Positions 46,232 through 58,018 of a stretch of 64,000 nt of DNA are shown piece by piece. Source of the stretch: Hypholoma sublateritium FD-334 SS-4 (Eukaryota > Basidiomycota > Agaricomycetes > Agaricales > Strophariaceae). The stretch lies in the NCBI GenBank assembly GCA_000827495.1, contig KN817592.1:46177-110176 (forward strand), written 5' to 3'. The notes below the pieces were generated by a model, which saw only the letters and a program-made list of their open reading frames with translations, ran no database searches and was not told where the DNA came from. Position numbers and translations under genes: made by a program. Numbering within the stretch: position 1 is the first letter of the stretch; each line of letters starts with the position of its first letter.

Positions 46232-47660
46232 ATGGCCGCAGACTTCTGGGTTAGCTCGCACTAGTGAGGGAGAGGAGACTGTTCGTATCAAGCTCCTTGC
46301 TCATCAGCTCTTGCAGCGAAAGATGGATTGTTGACCGAGCTACTTTACACCAGGCAAGGGCCGAAGACATCCAATTCGCTGAAAACCCAGAGTACCTGGA
46401 CTATTTGCCTATATACTTTGCCAATTGTACGTGCCTCACTGTCTTGTGGGTTTTTGTTAAAAGACGTCCCCTAGTGATAACAAAGTTGGGTAAGAAACTA
46501 CAGTTCCGACAGAGGATAATCGCGACGGCGACTGTGTTCTTTCGCCGGTTCTATCTCAAGAACTCGTATTGCGAGACGGATCCATTTACGGTGATAGCTG
46601 CCTGCTGCTATCTTGCTGCAAAAGCAGAGGAGTCGCCTGTGCATATCAAAGTCATCGTCGCGGAATCCAAATCCCTGTTCAGTCGTTCGTCGCATACCAA
46701 TGTCCAGAAAGAACTTTTCACTGATTTACCTACCCAGAGGAGAGCTATGGATCCAGACCATTCTCTTCTGACAATGGGAAAATCGCGGAAATGGAGTTCT
46801 ACCTCGTTGACGATCTCGAGTGCGACTTGGTCGTGTTCCACCCGTACCGCACCTTGCTGTCCCTATGCAAAAAGGAAGCATCCGACTCCTCAAGCTCGGA
46901 AGAAGGCGAAACGGAGGACCTGGGTGTTGGGATAGGTCCGGACGATGGTCCGCGGTATTGGGGAACGGGAGACGGCCAGCTCGAGTTCACCCCCGCCGCA
47001 CTGCAAACCGCATGGTCCATCATCAACGACAGCTACAGATCGCAGCTCTGCCTCCTGTACCCCCCGCACCTCATCGCCATCGCCGCCATCTACCTCACCT
47101 TCATCCTCCACCCGCCCACGCGGCCCGACTCCTCGCCAGTCGCCGCAGAGCACATCTCCGCAGACGGCGCGCGCCGGCGGTCCTCGCGCCAGGCGCACAA
47201 CCCCCCGCGCGCCGCCGCCACGCCGAAGAAGCCGCAGGACCCGATCGCGTTCCTCGCAGACCTCAACGTGTCGCTACCGGCGGTCGCGGCGATCGCGCAG
47301 GAGATCATCTCGATGTACACGCTGTGGGACCGCTACAGCGAGGACGTTGCGCCCGACGCGAAGCTCGCCGCGCGCGAGCTGACGAACTCGCCGATGCCGA
47401 GCGGGGGGTCGAGCCCCGCGAAGCGCACGGTGAGCCGCGGGGAGAGCATGTGCGGCGTGCCGGGCGTGGGCACGCCCAGTGGTGAAGGGGCAGATGCGGA
47501 CGGTGGGCCGGACGGGGGACATATCACGCCGTCGTTCTTGTCCGCTGTGCTTTTGCGCATGCGCGAGGCGCGGGTGATGGATGCGTCCCCCATCGCTCCT
47601 AGTGTATCGCGGCCTGTAGCCGTGAACAAGCGGCTTGAGAGGGCCCAGGCTGCTGGGTAG
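46232..47660 (+). CDS. SSN8: Cyclin C, Mediator kinase module
   Basis: Four exons (46232-46263, 46317-46426, 46475-46684, 46738-47660) give 424 aa. It opens MAADFWVSSHYERWIVDR, typical of cyclin C. The first cyclin box has ITKLGKKLQFRQR, IATATVFFRRFYLKNSYC, DPFTVIAACCYLAAKAEESP and MEFYLVDDLECDLVVFHPYR. The second has LQTAWSIINDSYRSQLCLLY and PPHLIAIAAIYLTF. Two inserts rich in Ser, Pro and Arg and a long tail make it longer than animal cyclin C. With Cdk8 it forms the Mediator kinase module in the nucleus and regulates transcription. Its 3' end (about 47303-47612) is partly duplicated at 50437-50675. Confidence 0.95.
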
Positions 47661-48032
47661 TCCTTACTACTTAGGCGCACCGCGCTCTATCAATTTGGAG
47701 AGCTTGACTTGCCATTATATCTTATCACCTATACCTTCGTATCCTTGTATTCCACTAACCAGGTAGAGTCAGTAAAGAATCACTACATACCATTATGCTC
47801 CAATTATGTTCATTCACCGTAAGACACGAACTGTGCGACAGAACCTAATTTTGGTCATAATTAGAGTGTCTTCCCAGTGAACTACCTGAAAGTTCCCACA
47901 CTTTGCCTTACTGATAAAGGCCTCCATGTGCTCCTTTTCTCGATTTCAAATGGCGCGAAGATCAATACCACAAGAATAATATGCATCTTCAGGACTTCCT
48001 AAACTTGAACCGCAACCATAACCTGGGTCACT
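47661..48032. other. Intergenic
   Basis: 3' flank of cyclin C and promoter of the TAP-like gene. No gene is seen. Confidence 0.4.
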
Positions 48033-50336
48033 ATGGCGCGAACTACGAAGGCATTGTATGCCACCGTATTTCTCTTGGTTGGACTCGGGCTGCTGCACAA
48101 CCAAAGGAACTTCAATCTGACTTCGCGCGGCTCACCGCAGGCTTACACCGGCTATGTTTCTTCCGAACATCATGTTCAACATAAACACCAGTTCTCCTGG
48201 GACACGGTCGGTCTGTTTGCTGAGAGAGACTCGAATGTGGGGTTGTGACATGGAATGCTGTTAGGTCCCTGCACACAAGACACTCAAATGGCACGACTGC
48301 TACGAGAAACGCGAATGCGCTCGTCTTCTGGTGCGTTGATACCAATCTCTGTTCGATCTTCACATGAAGTTAACCAACCACAGGTCCCCATGAACTATTC
48401 TGACCCAGACGGAGAGCAATACAACCTTGCGCTCATTCGCAAACCTGCAGTGGTCCCACCCGAATCTGGGTTCTATCGCGGTCCCGTGCTCTTCAACCCT
48501 GGAGGACCAGGAGGCAGTGGAGTGGACATGATTCGCACCCGCGGGGAACAGTTCAGCGCTATTTTAGGGCCGCAGTTTGATATCCTCAGTTTTGACCCAC
48601 GAGGTAAGCCAATGGGTACCATATCACGCCTGGTAAGGAGCTCAATCTGCATTCAGGGATTTCCCGCTCTACTCCACGTGCGACGTTCTTTGAATCCGAT
48701 GTGGCGCGAGAGATATGGACCAGAGAAGGGAGCTCCGCTAATATGTCAGACGTCCCGCGTATATGGGCACGGGCTCGTGTAGAGTCGCAGCTGGCTGGTG
48801 AGACGGACACTGGATATTTGAAGCATATTAACACGGACAACACGGCGCGCGATATGCTGCGCATCGTCGAAGCGCACGGGAAGGAAAAAATCCAGTACTG
48901 GGGATTCTCGTGAGGTCGTTTCTACATCGTAAAACGCGTGAACACTGACAATATTTAGTTATGGATCTATTTTGGGCGCTACTTTTGCCGCCATGTTTCC
49001 CGTAAGTAGCTCGAGAATTCGCCGCTCAGCCTGCATAGACAAACACGCTACAGGACAAAATCGAGCGCTTGATCATCGACGGAGTCGCTGACTCGGAAAA
49101 CTATTACGCCAGTATGTCCTCGTTGAATAAAGCAGCTTACTTTGTTTACAAACTGGTACAGCACTGTGGTCAAACAATCTCGTAGATGCCGAGAAAGTCA
49201 TGGATAGCTTTTACACCGGATGTGCTGCAGCTGGGCCAGACGGCTGTCCATTCTGGGCCCCCACTGCAGATGACATCCGTCAGAACCTGACTACGCTATC
49301 CAACTCGCTGCGCACCAACCCGATTCCGATACGCACCAAGTCGGGTTATGGACTCTTGGACATCAACAAACTGCAAAGTGCACTGTTCACGGCACTTTAT
49401 TCGCCGTACGCGGCATTCCCAGCCATTGCCCAGGGTCTCGCCGAACTCGCAGCCGGCTCGGGAAAGCTGTTATTCGACCGGATGAACCCTCCGCTGTTCG
49501 AATGTGCCTGTGACTCCCCTGAGCTCCCGTTCACGAGCGTTTCGGACTCTCAGGCAGCAGTTGCCTGCAACGATGGCGACGATGTGCCCGACGACTTGCA
49601 GTCCACGGAAGCGCACTTTGCGATGATGAGGAAGGCTTCGCCGTGGGGTGAGTATTGGGCGAACATCAGGACGGCCTGCGTGTAAGTGGGGAATATCCAA
49701 TTTTATATCTGTGTACCGGTGGCTTACGCGACAAGGCAGAGGGTGGCCCAAATTTCCGAAGGACCACTTCCAAGGCCCTTTTGTCGGCAATACAAGTCAT
49801 CCCATCCTACTGATTGGAAACACTGCAGGTTGGATTCTTCCTTTGATTTCACAGGAACGATGTTGACGTTGTCTACAGACCCCGTAACGCCTCTGTGGGC
49901 GTAAGTAACCTTGCCTTAATGGCTAAATAGCACAACGGGCTGAATAAAATATTCAGGGCGAACAAGATGTCGAAAGGATTCAAGGACTCTGTCGTCCTCA
50001 CGCAAAATTCCGCGGGGGTGCGTATCCCCACAACAGCATTTCTACAGACGCTAAATCGTGCTGTTCAAATAGCATTGCTCTATCTCGGCGCCTTCACTCT
50101 GCAGCCAGAAGTATATCCGCGACTACTTCGTTGATGGCACCCTCCCGCCTCCTGGAACTGTGTGCGAACCAGTCTCGCAGCCATTCCCTCCCGCTGAAAT
50201 GAGCATTGGAGACGTAGAAGAGCAAGCCCTCCTCTCAGCGAATTTGACACCGGATGAAGTGGATATTCTTGAGGCAGTCTTGCAGCTGAGCAAGGACCCT
50301 GGGATTACGCCTCCCACAGGGGCAATGTTGTTCTAG
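48033..50336 (+). CDS. TAP-like alpha/beta hydrolase (putative peptidase), copy 3
   Basis: Exon 1 is 48033-48206 (signal anchor YATVFLLVGLGLL, ending QFSWDT). Exon 2 is 48265-48330, 66 bases (CYEKRECARLL). Exon 3 starts at 48384 (VPMNYSDPDGEQ, FNPGGPGGSG, GPQFDILSFDPRG). Further exons give HINTDNTARDML, the nucleophile elbow GFSYGSILG across an intron, DKIERLIIDGVADSENYY, FPKDHFQGPFVGN, GNTADPVTPLW with the acid Asp, and HCSISAPSLCS with the catalytic His. The frame runs to a TAG at 50334-50336. All splice sites I followed are canonical. The family includes tripeptidyl aminopeptidases; the actual substrate is unknown. The gene lies between two copies of the cyclin C 3' segment. Confidence 0.85.
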
Positions 50337-50436
50337 GAAAAAGGAATCCGAGAGATAATATGTACTTTTGCGGACGGTGAAAAATATTTATGGGTTATGA
50401 TGATGATGAACGCGCCCACAAGGGATTTCGGCCTAG

Positions 50437-50770
50437 GTCATCTTGATGTACACGCTGTGGGACCGTTGCAGCGACCGCGGAGTAGAGTGAGCCGCCGGGA
50501 GAGAGTGCACGAAGCGCCAGGCGCGGCACACCCAGCGGTGAGTGGTCAGATACGGTCGGTGGGTCGGACAAGGGGGATATCACGCCGTCGTTTTTTTCTG
50601 CCGTGCTTTTGCGCATGTGCGAGGCGCGGGTGTCGGGTGATGGGTGTGTCCCCCGTCACGCCTGATATTTCGCCAGGGCAATGTTGTTTATTTAAACTTG
50701 TTTTAGGATGGAGTAATCAGAGATACAATTATGTACTTTTACGGACGGTCAAAACTGGTCAAAAATATTG
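50437..50770 (+). repeat. Collapsed tandem duplication: cyclin C 3' end joined to TAP-like 3' flank
   Basis: Bases 50437-50675 match the 3' end of the cyclin C gene (about 47303-47612; gatgtacacgctgtgggacc and atatcacgccgtcgt are shared) with small deletions. Directly after them, 50673-50770 match the 3' end and flank of the TAP-like gene (50317-50390; gcaatgttgtt, atgtactttt and cggacggt are shared). The order copies the upstream region but lacks the roughly 2.7 kb hydrolase gene between. Confidence 0.8.
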
Positions 50771-51544
50771 TATTGGCTGTAAATGGACTGACCCACAGGC
50801 CGCTTAACAAGACGTTAGTATGACAAGAGATCTTATGTAAAGGTCGAACGTTTTTATCTCAAACGCTGAAGAGTGGGCATAGGACCGGGCTCCCCGAAAA
50901 GTGACCTCGTGTCCATGTTCTTCAGATCTTACTAGCGACGTCTTGATGCATTGGATATCTGACTCGGACTTGATGTAACAATACGTCTGGTCAGGCCCAG
51001 GTCTCATTATTGGATGACTTCGACTGGAACCCTAACAAAATCTACGTCCATGCTATCTCGTCCGTCTACATTATGCGGGAAAAACAATCTTTTGCAGTGT
51101 AGCCTGCCACTGTCTTTTATATTCAAAACGCCAAATCCTTGGCTTTCGTCTTCACGATACTAATTGCTATCTATGGCAGCGAGTGTACATAGCATGTTGT
51201 CACACGTACTTTAATCAGAAGCAGCTACATATTCGTTGAAAGACTCTAAGTTCTAACGGTACACGAGGAAGGGAAGGTAGTATTTTATAAGATAGATCGG
51301 GACGTACTGCGAACTATTTTGCGCTAAAGGCTGTGGGTTGAAATATTTAAATACGCGCCTTGGTAATCCCAAGGTAATCCAAGGTATAAAATTCACTGAC
51401 ACTGCTTTCGCACGTATAAATTGATGGACGTTTTTGCATTGAACTACCAGTCACAAAAATTGTAAAAATGGCACCGTTACAGCTCGGGTAGGAATATCAA
51501 TGGAATATAGTAGACTTTCAAACAGAATATTTCATGATCGAAGC
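50771..51544. other. Intergenic
   Basis: AT-rich spacer before the 3' end of F-box B. Several ttta/taaa runs are present. No gene is seen. Confidence 0.4.
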
Positions 51545-52483
51545 CTAGAAAGAAGCATACTCTATAGACAGAGATTCGGTGTACCGCACAGCCCTATCCC
51601 AGATGTTCGTCCCATTCCTAGCCTCTTCTTCCCATTCCTTTCGTAAATCTTCACTTTTCGATAAGACGCCATATATTGTGCGTTCAAGTCGGCGTTGTTC
51701 AACGATCCACTCTAGGCTCTCCTGGATTTCCGATTCTGACAATTGATCTGTAAGGATGACCACAACGAGGACCGTCACGGATGTCATGTCTAGTAGTCCC
51801 AGGAGGTCGTTGAGAACCTGCTTTTGTGGATCGTGAAAGGGGATTGCGATGTGGCTTAGGCGCGTGAGATGTGCGATGTCTAAATGCGTCGAATATGATC
51901 CAATTTGCCCGATGCGCAAGTGTGTGATCTTATTGAAAATTGAAGGCGGCGGTTTTCTACCTTTTGCGTAGACTGCATTCGACCAGTTTTCGGATTTGAC
52001 GGTAATTATGAGGAGGTGAAAATCTTGCTTGCGGCCGTTTGTTTGCTGCGGGAGAACAGATAAGCGCAGAGACGAGGCATAAAGAATAAAAACGATCCAA
52101 TTGAAGTTATCTTGCGAAAGGGCGAGATTACACAGGGAGTCGCAGCTTCGATAGATATGCAGAGTTTTATCAGACATGGGTTCGAGCCAGATACTTCGAA
52201 CGTGCGTTTGAGGAAGGAAATTGGGAATGGGACTGTTGATGGGTGTGTGCCTAAGAACCGCAGGAAGCAGCATGGCTGTGTGTTTCTTTGTCACAACAAT
52301 TGTTGAATAAAGGTATGGTATGGCGATTTCACGCGTCCAGACGGATGACTGGCTGAGAGCCAAGCAGAAGGAAGTCGATAAGACGCATGCATAGCGAAAT
52401 ATATGATCAACAATTTCCGGGGGCAGGGTGGCTTCGAAGTTATCGTGAAGGCTGTTGGCTGCATCCATATTGTGGTCATCCAT
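51545..52483 (-). CDS. F-box-like protein, paralogue B
   Basis: Single exon, 312 aa. The true ATG is at 52483 (MDDHNMDAANSL), matching the start of paralogue A. The F-box-like region is LPPEIVDHIFRYACVLSTSF, followed by IPYLYSTIVVTKK, LR-type segments (THLRIGQIGSYSTHL, IAHLTRLSHIAIPF) and a conserved C-terminus DLRKEWEEEARNGTNIWDR. Similarity to paralogue A at 30042-30965 spans the whole length. The frame is intact. Substrate is unknown. Confidence 0.75.
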   Translation of the reverse strand: MDDHNMDAANSLHDNFEATLPPEIVDHIFRYACVLSTSFCLALSQSSVWTREIAIPYLYSTIVVTKKHTAMLLPAVLRHTPINSPIPNFLPQTHVRSIWLEPMSDKTLHIYRSCDSLCNLALSQDNFNWIVFILYASSLRLSVLPQQTNGRKQDFHLLIITVKSENWSNAVYAKGRKPPPSIFNKITHLRIGQIGSYSTHLDIAHLTRLSHIAIPFHDPQKQVLNDLLGLLDMTSVTVLVVVILTDQLSESEIQESLEWIVEQRRLERTIYGVLSKSEDLRKEWEEEARNGTNIWDRAVRYTESLSIEYASF

Positions 52484-53914
52484 CCTGTTTTCCAAAAGGT
52501 ATCGATATAATGGCAGTAGAGGTTCGAGAGCGCTTGGAAGTTGAGGATGCTTTCAGTAATTAATCAAGGAATAAATACTCGAACTTCTCACTGGCAGTTC
52601 CCGATACTGTACAAAGAGCAGAGCTTGTGTTGTATCGTTTGCGTAGCCAATTGAATTCATCGGGAGACGCAGAGAAAAAAGGGAAATGGTTGGAAAAGAC
52701 AAGGGGTGCCAGGTGACCGTTGCCACTTGATGGGTTCGCTATTCCGTGATATGATAGACCCTGGAACAAGGGTATGTAACACAAGGTGACTTACATCGAG
52801 AAAAGAGCAAGTCGTGCGCCGGGGCAACTGGCCATTGTGCTTCACAGTGGATTTCAAGTCGGATCTTTGCTTGATTTGTGCTTGATCTTGCCTGTTTTCC
52901 GATTTCAGGCTCCAGCGATTCACGGAACTGGAGGCCAATCTCCTTGCAACAGCCATCAACTGCTTGACATCATTTCAGCTGTCGACGCTGCCCAGTCTGT
53001 GAGAATAGAGGAGAACAGCCGTGCACTGGATTTAATTTATGTTTGATCATGGCAGCCTGGCACTGGCAGCGATGGCTCTCGGCATTTCATCGGCACTGCC
53101 AGCACGCGCACAAACAACACAGCTTCGAGTCCCAACTTCAACTTCAAGAAGATGCATCAACCTCCGAACGAGCCAGAACGAACTCAACAATCGATGAAAC
53201 TATCAGATGAGGTACCATAGCCATATGGATGAGCTCGTATGCCATCTGCTCGCCTCCGATACTTTATTCTGAGATATTCTCGAGATGGCACACGACATCC
53301 ACGCAACGAATTACCCACAAACCTCGAGGCTTGTAAGTTGTGAGCCACGATCCAGGTTGGGTCCAACACAACGAAGTACTCGAACTCATTTCCGAGGCCC
53401 ACAACAAGGGACTCCTTGGGATGTAATAGGTTAGCACGAGCTGTATCGACCCCTAGAAAAGCCGCGGCAAAAAATGCAATGCGGACCGAATGGAGTTCTC
53501 TGTTTGCCGCCTGTGGAACAAGAAATTTATTACCGTAACACGATGATAAATCGGTCTGATGATCGCTACTTAAAGCGCGACTGGCAGAAAGATGGGATGC
53601 AGGAGGCTCATCCCCTCCTATCAACAGTATCTCGCTGGCGGTAAGTCACAAACACCTTCCCACTGTTCCTGGGCTGCCGTGTTCAAGCCGTAGAAGATTG
53701 ACACTGTTGTACTGATCTACCGTCTTTGGCTTCGTAGAGAATACATATCTATTGAACCGATATTACGGCAATTACAGTTGAAGCTTGGGATAAGACACTT
53801 CCATTTTATATAGTACAGGATGTCTACGGCAAGTCCCGCTTTATTGTGTTCATATCTCTGCTAAATGAATGTCTACTGTAACAGTATCCACCTTCCCCGC
53901 AGTGCGGCCGTGAT
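52484..53914. other. Intergenic with unrecognised open frames
   Basis: A minus-strand open frame at 53184-53624 (146 codons) and a plus-strand one at 52786-53046 (ending SAVDAAQSVRIEENSRAL) show no recognisable motif and no clear exon links. They may be relics. No gene is called. Confidence 0.35.
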
Positions 53915-55197
53915 ATGATGTCTTTCACTCTCGCCGGCTGCAGAGCTCCCCTCGAGATCATAGCCCTCATTGTACAGCACCTTGCCAACGAGAGGGACAT
54001 AGCCTCCCTGAAAGCATGCGCGTGTGCTTGTTGGGACTTCGTTGATATTTGCCACCATCACATCTTCAACACAATTGAACTCTCAGACTCGTCTGCAAAT
54101 TGCTCCAAACCATCCCGGACGCGACGATACAAGAAACTCTTTCAAAAGAGCCCTTGGATAGCAAACAACGTTCGCACCGTGAAATACATCAATGACCTGG
54201 ACTTCGATGGCACCGTTCCCGTTCTACGCTTCCTCCGCCGAGTCCATACATTCTCATTCGGCTTCGCCAACAGCGATGTGTTTGCAGGGGATCAATATAA
54301 CTGGAACGCAATGTTGCCAAAGCTTCAGCAATCGTTCTGCTACTTCATCCAGTCGAATAACATCGTCAACCTTCATCTACGAAGTATCTTGGATGTTCCC
54401 GTCGGTATTTTTGCGCATCTCCCCTACCTCACGGACCTTGATCTTGTGAACGTAACAATATCACAAGCACCTCCACCGATACACTTTCGAAAGCCAGAGT
54501 CAAATATCTGTCTTCGTAGCCTCATGGTACATGACTCCTGGACAGCGATCAATAGCCTCCTCAAGACATCTCACACGGGGATTTGTCCGCTGGTCGACCT
54601 TAGAGGCATGGAGGATCTTGTGATTATTGACTATTACTATTCCCTAGAAGCAACCGGGAACATTTTGGCCTCATCGGACTATCTCGCATCGGTCGAAATA
54701 CGAGGTAACTTTCGAAAATAGTTCTTCCTGATTTCTGTAGTTCATTTAGGCTTCTTTTCGCAGGCGCTGAGATTGATTTTCTCGGTCATATCGCACGAAA
54801 TATCAACCCCAGCTCACGGCGAAGGCTCAAGAAAATAACCTTGGTTGCAGAGCTGCAGGGTCGGGATGACCCTTACAAACATTTTACGCATGAACTTGAT
54901 CAGATGGCGGGGGACAACGTTTTAGAGGAAATTGAACTTCAGCTCAGCATCGAGACGAACGATGTATGTAACACAGAGGTACGCCGATGGGCGCAGCTTG
55001 ACAACGTCTGCTCTCAACATGGCGCATACCCCTACCTACGTCGAGTCCAAATTTCCGTTACAACCTTTTCTTGCGGACGGGACTACACGGCTTTACATTC
55101 GACCTTGCGTGCCGACATTGGTATCAATGGATTTCTGCAGTTAAGGAGCAACAACCGAGTTGAGTTCTCCTTCAACGTTACAGGCAAGGAAATGTAG
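53915..55197 (+). CDS. F-box/LRR-like protein
   Basis: Two exons, 53915-54704 and 54764-55197, with a 59-base intron (gtaact to ttcgcag), give 407 aa. The N-terminus has a short F-box-like helix set (APLEIIALIVQHLANERD, then KACACACWDFVDICHHH). It is followed by SPWIANNVRTVKYIND and leucine-rich stretches (IVNLHLRSILDVPVGIFAHL, PYLTDLDLVNVT) typical of Agaricomycete F-box proteins that look up substrates by LRRs. It is not closely related to the F-box pair A and B. Whether it binds Skp1 is not shown. Confidence 0.7.
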
Positions 55198-55673
55198 ATA
55201 TGGGACATAATGCGCGAGCGTTACTATCTGTACTGTCGTACTACTTTGTCTTTTGAACAATGCTTTAAGGTTCATCGTGGCATTTGACGGATGTTCTTTG
55301 TGACTGCAATATTGCTCGATCTCACAGCGTGCAGCACAAGCCCATGGCTTACGTGGTATCTATATATCAGTAAGGATTTTCATAGAAACTATATGGAGAA
55401 GTCGAAATACAACCAGACTCATTTGGCACTTGGAAGTCCTCAAACCAAATTTATTTAACAAATACAGTGACTACATAGAAGTACACTACGCGTACATATC
55501 TACCGTTTGCATTAACGCACTCGCAAATACACAAACACCCGAAAGGCTACTTCAAAAATAGGACGCTCGCACGGGATCCCGTGGCATCCTCCGTATCGGC
55601 TGTGCTTTCCCCTTGATCGCCCGAAACTTCGAACCGCCTTCATCTGTATTTCGTAGATGGTTTGTTTGAGCCT
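55198..55673. other. Intergenic
   Basis: Convergent 3' ends. No gene is seen. Confidence 0.4.
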
Positions 55674-56954
55674 TTATACATAAGAATAGAAATGCCCAGG
55701 TGGCGCGGGGTGATGAGCGTTATTCATGTGCGGATTTGGGTTAAGATGAGGGGGCGGCGGTCCTGGGGGTCCAGTGTGATGGACATTTGGCTGATTCGGG
55801 TATGGGCCAGGCGCAGCTAGATGGTGCGGTGGTGGATGAATATTGCTCCCCGGAGGTCCAGGGTGATACACATACGGGCCAGGCGGGGGGTGAGGGTGGT
55901 TGAACGGAGGTCCTCCATGATACGCAGCAGGATGGGGCCCGTTGTTCGCGTTGAAATTATGCGGCATTGGGAACGCAGGCGCTGGACCACCCATATGACC
56001 TTGGTTGGGATGCGCAAGATGAGGTGCCGACATGTGGTATGGACCGCTGGGCGGCCCATGGAAAGGACCTGGATGTTGGTACGGGCCGTGGCTCCCAGAT
56101 GGGTGTCCTGGGCCGTTTATTGGCGGATACGGACCATTATGGTGCGTAGCTGCAGCGTATTGAGAGGGCGTAGTCGGTAAGCGGGGGAGTCTGCTGGGGC
56201 CCGCCTGAGGGTGTTGCTGTGGACGATAGCTGCCTGAATGATCGTAACGAGTAGGAGGGCCTGGGTGAGGGAAAGGATTATTTACAGGGCCAGGGTGTCC
56301 ACCGTGAATAGAGCCATGTGCGTTCTGCGGGTTGTGCGGATTCGGTGGATGCACCAGATTATTTTGGGGAGGATTGGGGTATTTTCGGCTGCCTCCTCCC
56401 TTCTGTTTACCCTTCTGTTTCTGTTTCACAGGTCGCGGTGGCGGGGTGGGCGCTCTCCAATCTTGATGAGGGACCATTGCATCTTTTATCGCCTCGACGC
56501 CTTGCCTACTCACAGGTATCGCAGTTTCGCCCGTTTTGTCGCTTTTCCATGGTTTCATAGCCTTCGGCCTGGCTTCCTTGGCCGGGCTGAGTGCAACATT
56601 TCCATACACATTAGCTGCAGGATGGAAATGCCTGATGTCGGCTTGAGGAGGATTACCAGGTAACTTTTTTGACATCATGGCAACACTGTATTTCCCCTCG
56701 TGACTGGGGCCGCCAATAACAACGCCTGGATGGATAGATATCTCCTTGGGAGGACGATCCTCGTATTCAGAAGGCCTGACGCCGACGATGTCTCCCTTCT
56801 TGTAAGGTAGGATCGGAAAATCTGCTAGCGGTGACCCGGGTGATGATGATCTCTCGGAGTCCCCGGATGACACAGACGACACAGGCGCTGCTACTGTCCG
56901 TCCCAAGAGCGAGACTAACAGCCCGAACGAAACAAAGTGCCATGGGATGTACAT
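55674..56954 (-). CDS. Secreted His/Pro/Gly-rich protein
   Basis: Single exon, 426 aa. A signal peptide (MYIPWHFVSFGLLVSLLGRTVAA in form, cleaved near residue 23) precedes a short folded-looking region at residues 45-130 (PYKKGDIVGVRPSEYED, HPGVVIGGPSHEGKYSV, and RHFHPAANVYGNVAL). The rest is a long low-complexity tail rich in His, Pro, Gly and Asn with loose repeats such as PGPPxP, HPGP and HNPQNAH. It resembles metal-binding or cell-wall/mucilage proteins only in composition. No known family is recognised. The tail has few charged residues. Confidence 0.7.
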   Translation of the reverse strand: MYIPWHFVSFGLLVSLLGRTVAAPVSSVSSGDSERSSSPGSPLADFPILPYKKGDIVGVRPSEYEDRPPKEISIHPGVVIGGPSHEGKYSVAMMSKKLPGNPPQADIRHFHPAANVYGNVALSPAKEARPKAMKPWKSDKTGETAIPVSRQGVEAIKDAMVPHQDWRAPTPPPRPVKQKQKGKQKGGGSRKYPNPPQNNLVHPPNPHNPQNAHGSIHGGHPGPVNNPFPHPGPPTRYDHSGSYRPQQHPQAGPSRLPRLPTTPSQYAAATHHNGPYPPINGPGHPSGSHGPYQHPGPFHGPPSGPYHMSAPHLAHPNQGHMGGPAPAFPMPHNFNANNGPHPAAYHGGPPFNHPHPPPGPYVYHPGPPGSNIHPPPHHLAAPGPYPNQPNVHHTGPPGPPPPHLNPNPHMNNAHHPAPPGHFYSYV

Positions 56955-58018
56955 ATTCGCTACACAGTCGTCATTACGGTCAGATATCCGGTCAAACTCG
57001 CGAATGTCGTTGAAAACTCACTAAACTAAGTCAATTGGCGACCAGCGTCAATAGTTGGCACGAGTCCAGCTCGTTTGAGGTGACAGTTGAAGAGACCAGC
57101 TCTGTTCCTTGGAGGAAGGGTAGTACCCAACCCGTTCTTATAAAGTGTCAGACGATTCTGAACTGTTGATCAAAGCGCTTGCTCACCATACCGTGACCTG
57201 CTTCTGCATAGCATTGGGCCATCCGACGAAACCTCCTAGAGATAGAGAATAAGGCGAACATGCGACTTATCAATCAATCGCACGCCAATCACGTCGGACG
57301 TCCAACCCCGAATTCGGCACACCTGGCAGCACACAAGAAGTCATAACGAGCGCTGGTTTGGGGCTATGAGTGCAATATATTCCCATAAAATGGCACTGTG
57401 TAGAGGGTGATGGGAGAGGTAATGGACAGCTAGATAGCGGGATAATCGTCAACAAAACATATTGATGGCTGTGGTCAAATGATTAAATGATCGTACAGCT
57501 TTGTAGTTTCGGTCAGGGTCCAGACGGTCGGCAACAAGCTCGAAAACATTCAATCAGTTCCAGGAAACTTGCAGTTGACTGCCCACCTCGCTAGACCAAG
57601 CCGCGCCGGGGATCTTTTGTAGATCCCCCCGTCACAGATCATCAATGACTGCAATGATTGTATGTGCAGTGCGTCATTGAATTGCTGTGGGCGCTAAACT
57701 GAGGCCCCAAGGCAGATTTAGTTGGCGACAACATCAATACCAAAATCGTTTTGCTCATGTTTAGATATGGGTTAGATAACCTTGGAGAACCTTGTATTTT
57801 CTGATAGATGGCAGTTACTAACGCGAGGGCTAAATTCTGTGAAGGAAGTTAAGCGCGCAAACTCAAGACCGGCTGACTCGGAAGACTGCATCGCGATGAT
57901 CAGCACCAGCCTTGTAAAAAAATCTAGGAGTTAGGAGGCTAGCGTAGTAGTGAATGTGAGATCCTAAAAATTACACATCTTTATCGTAGATACCTGATTG
58001 ACGATGAAAGGATAGCCG
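56955..58018. other. Intergenic
   Basis: About 1 kb between the starts and ends of two minus-strand genes. Only short frames without motifs are present. Confidence 0.4.

Noticed and set aside
53184..53624. 146-codon minus-strand open frame.
   Set aside because: No motif, no splice links and no recognisable relatives; it could be chance or a relic.
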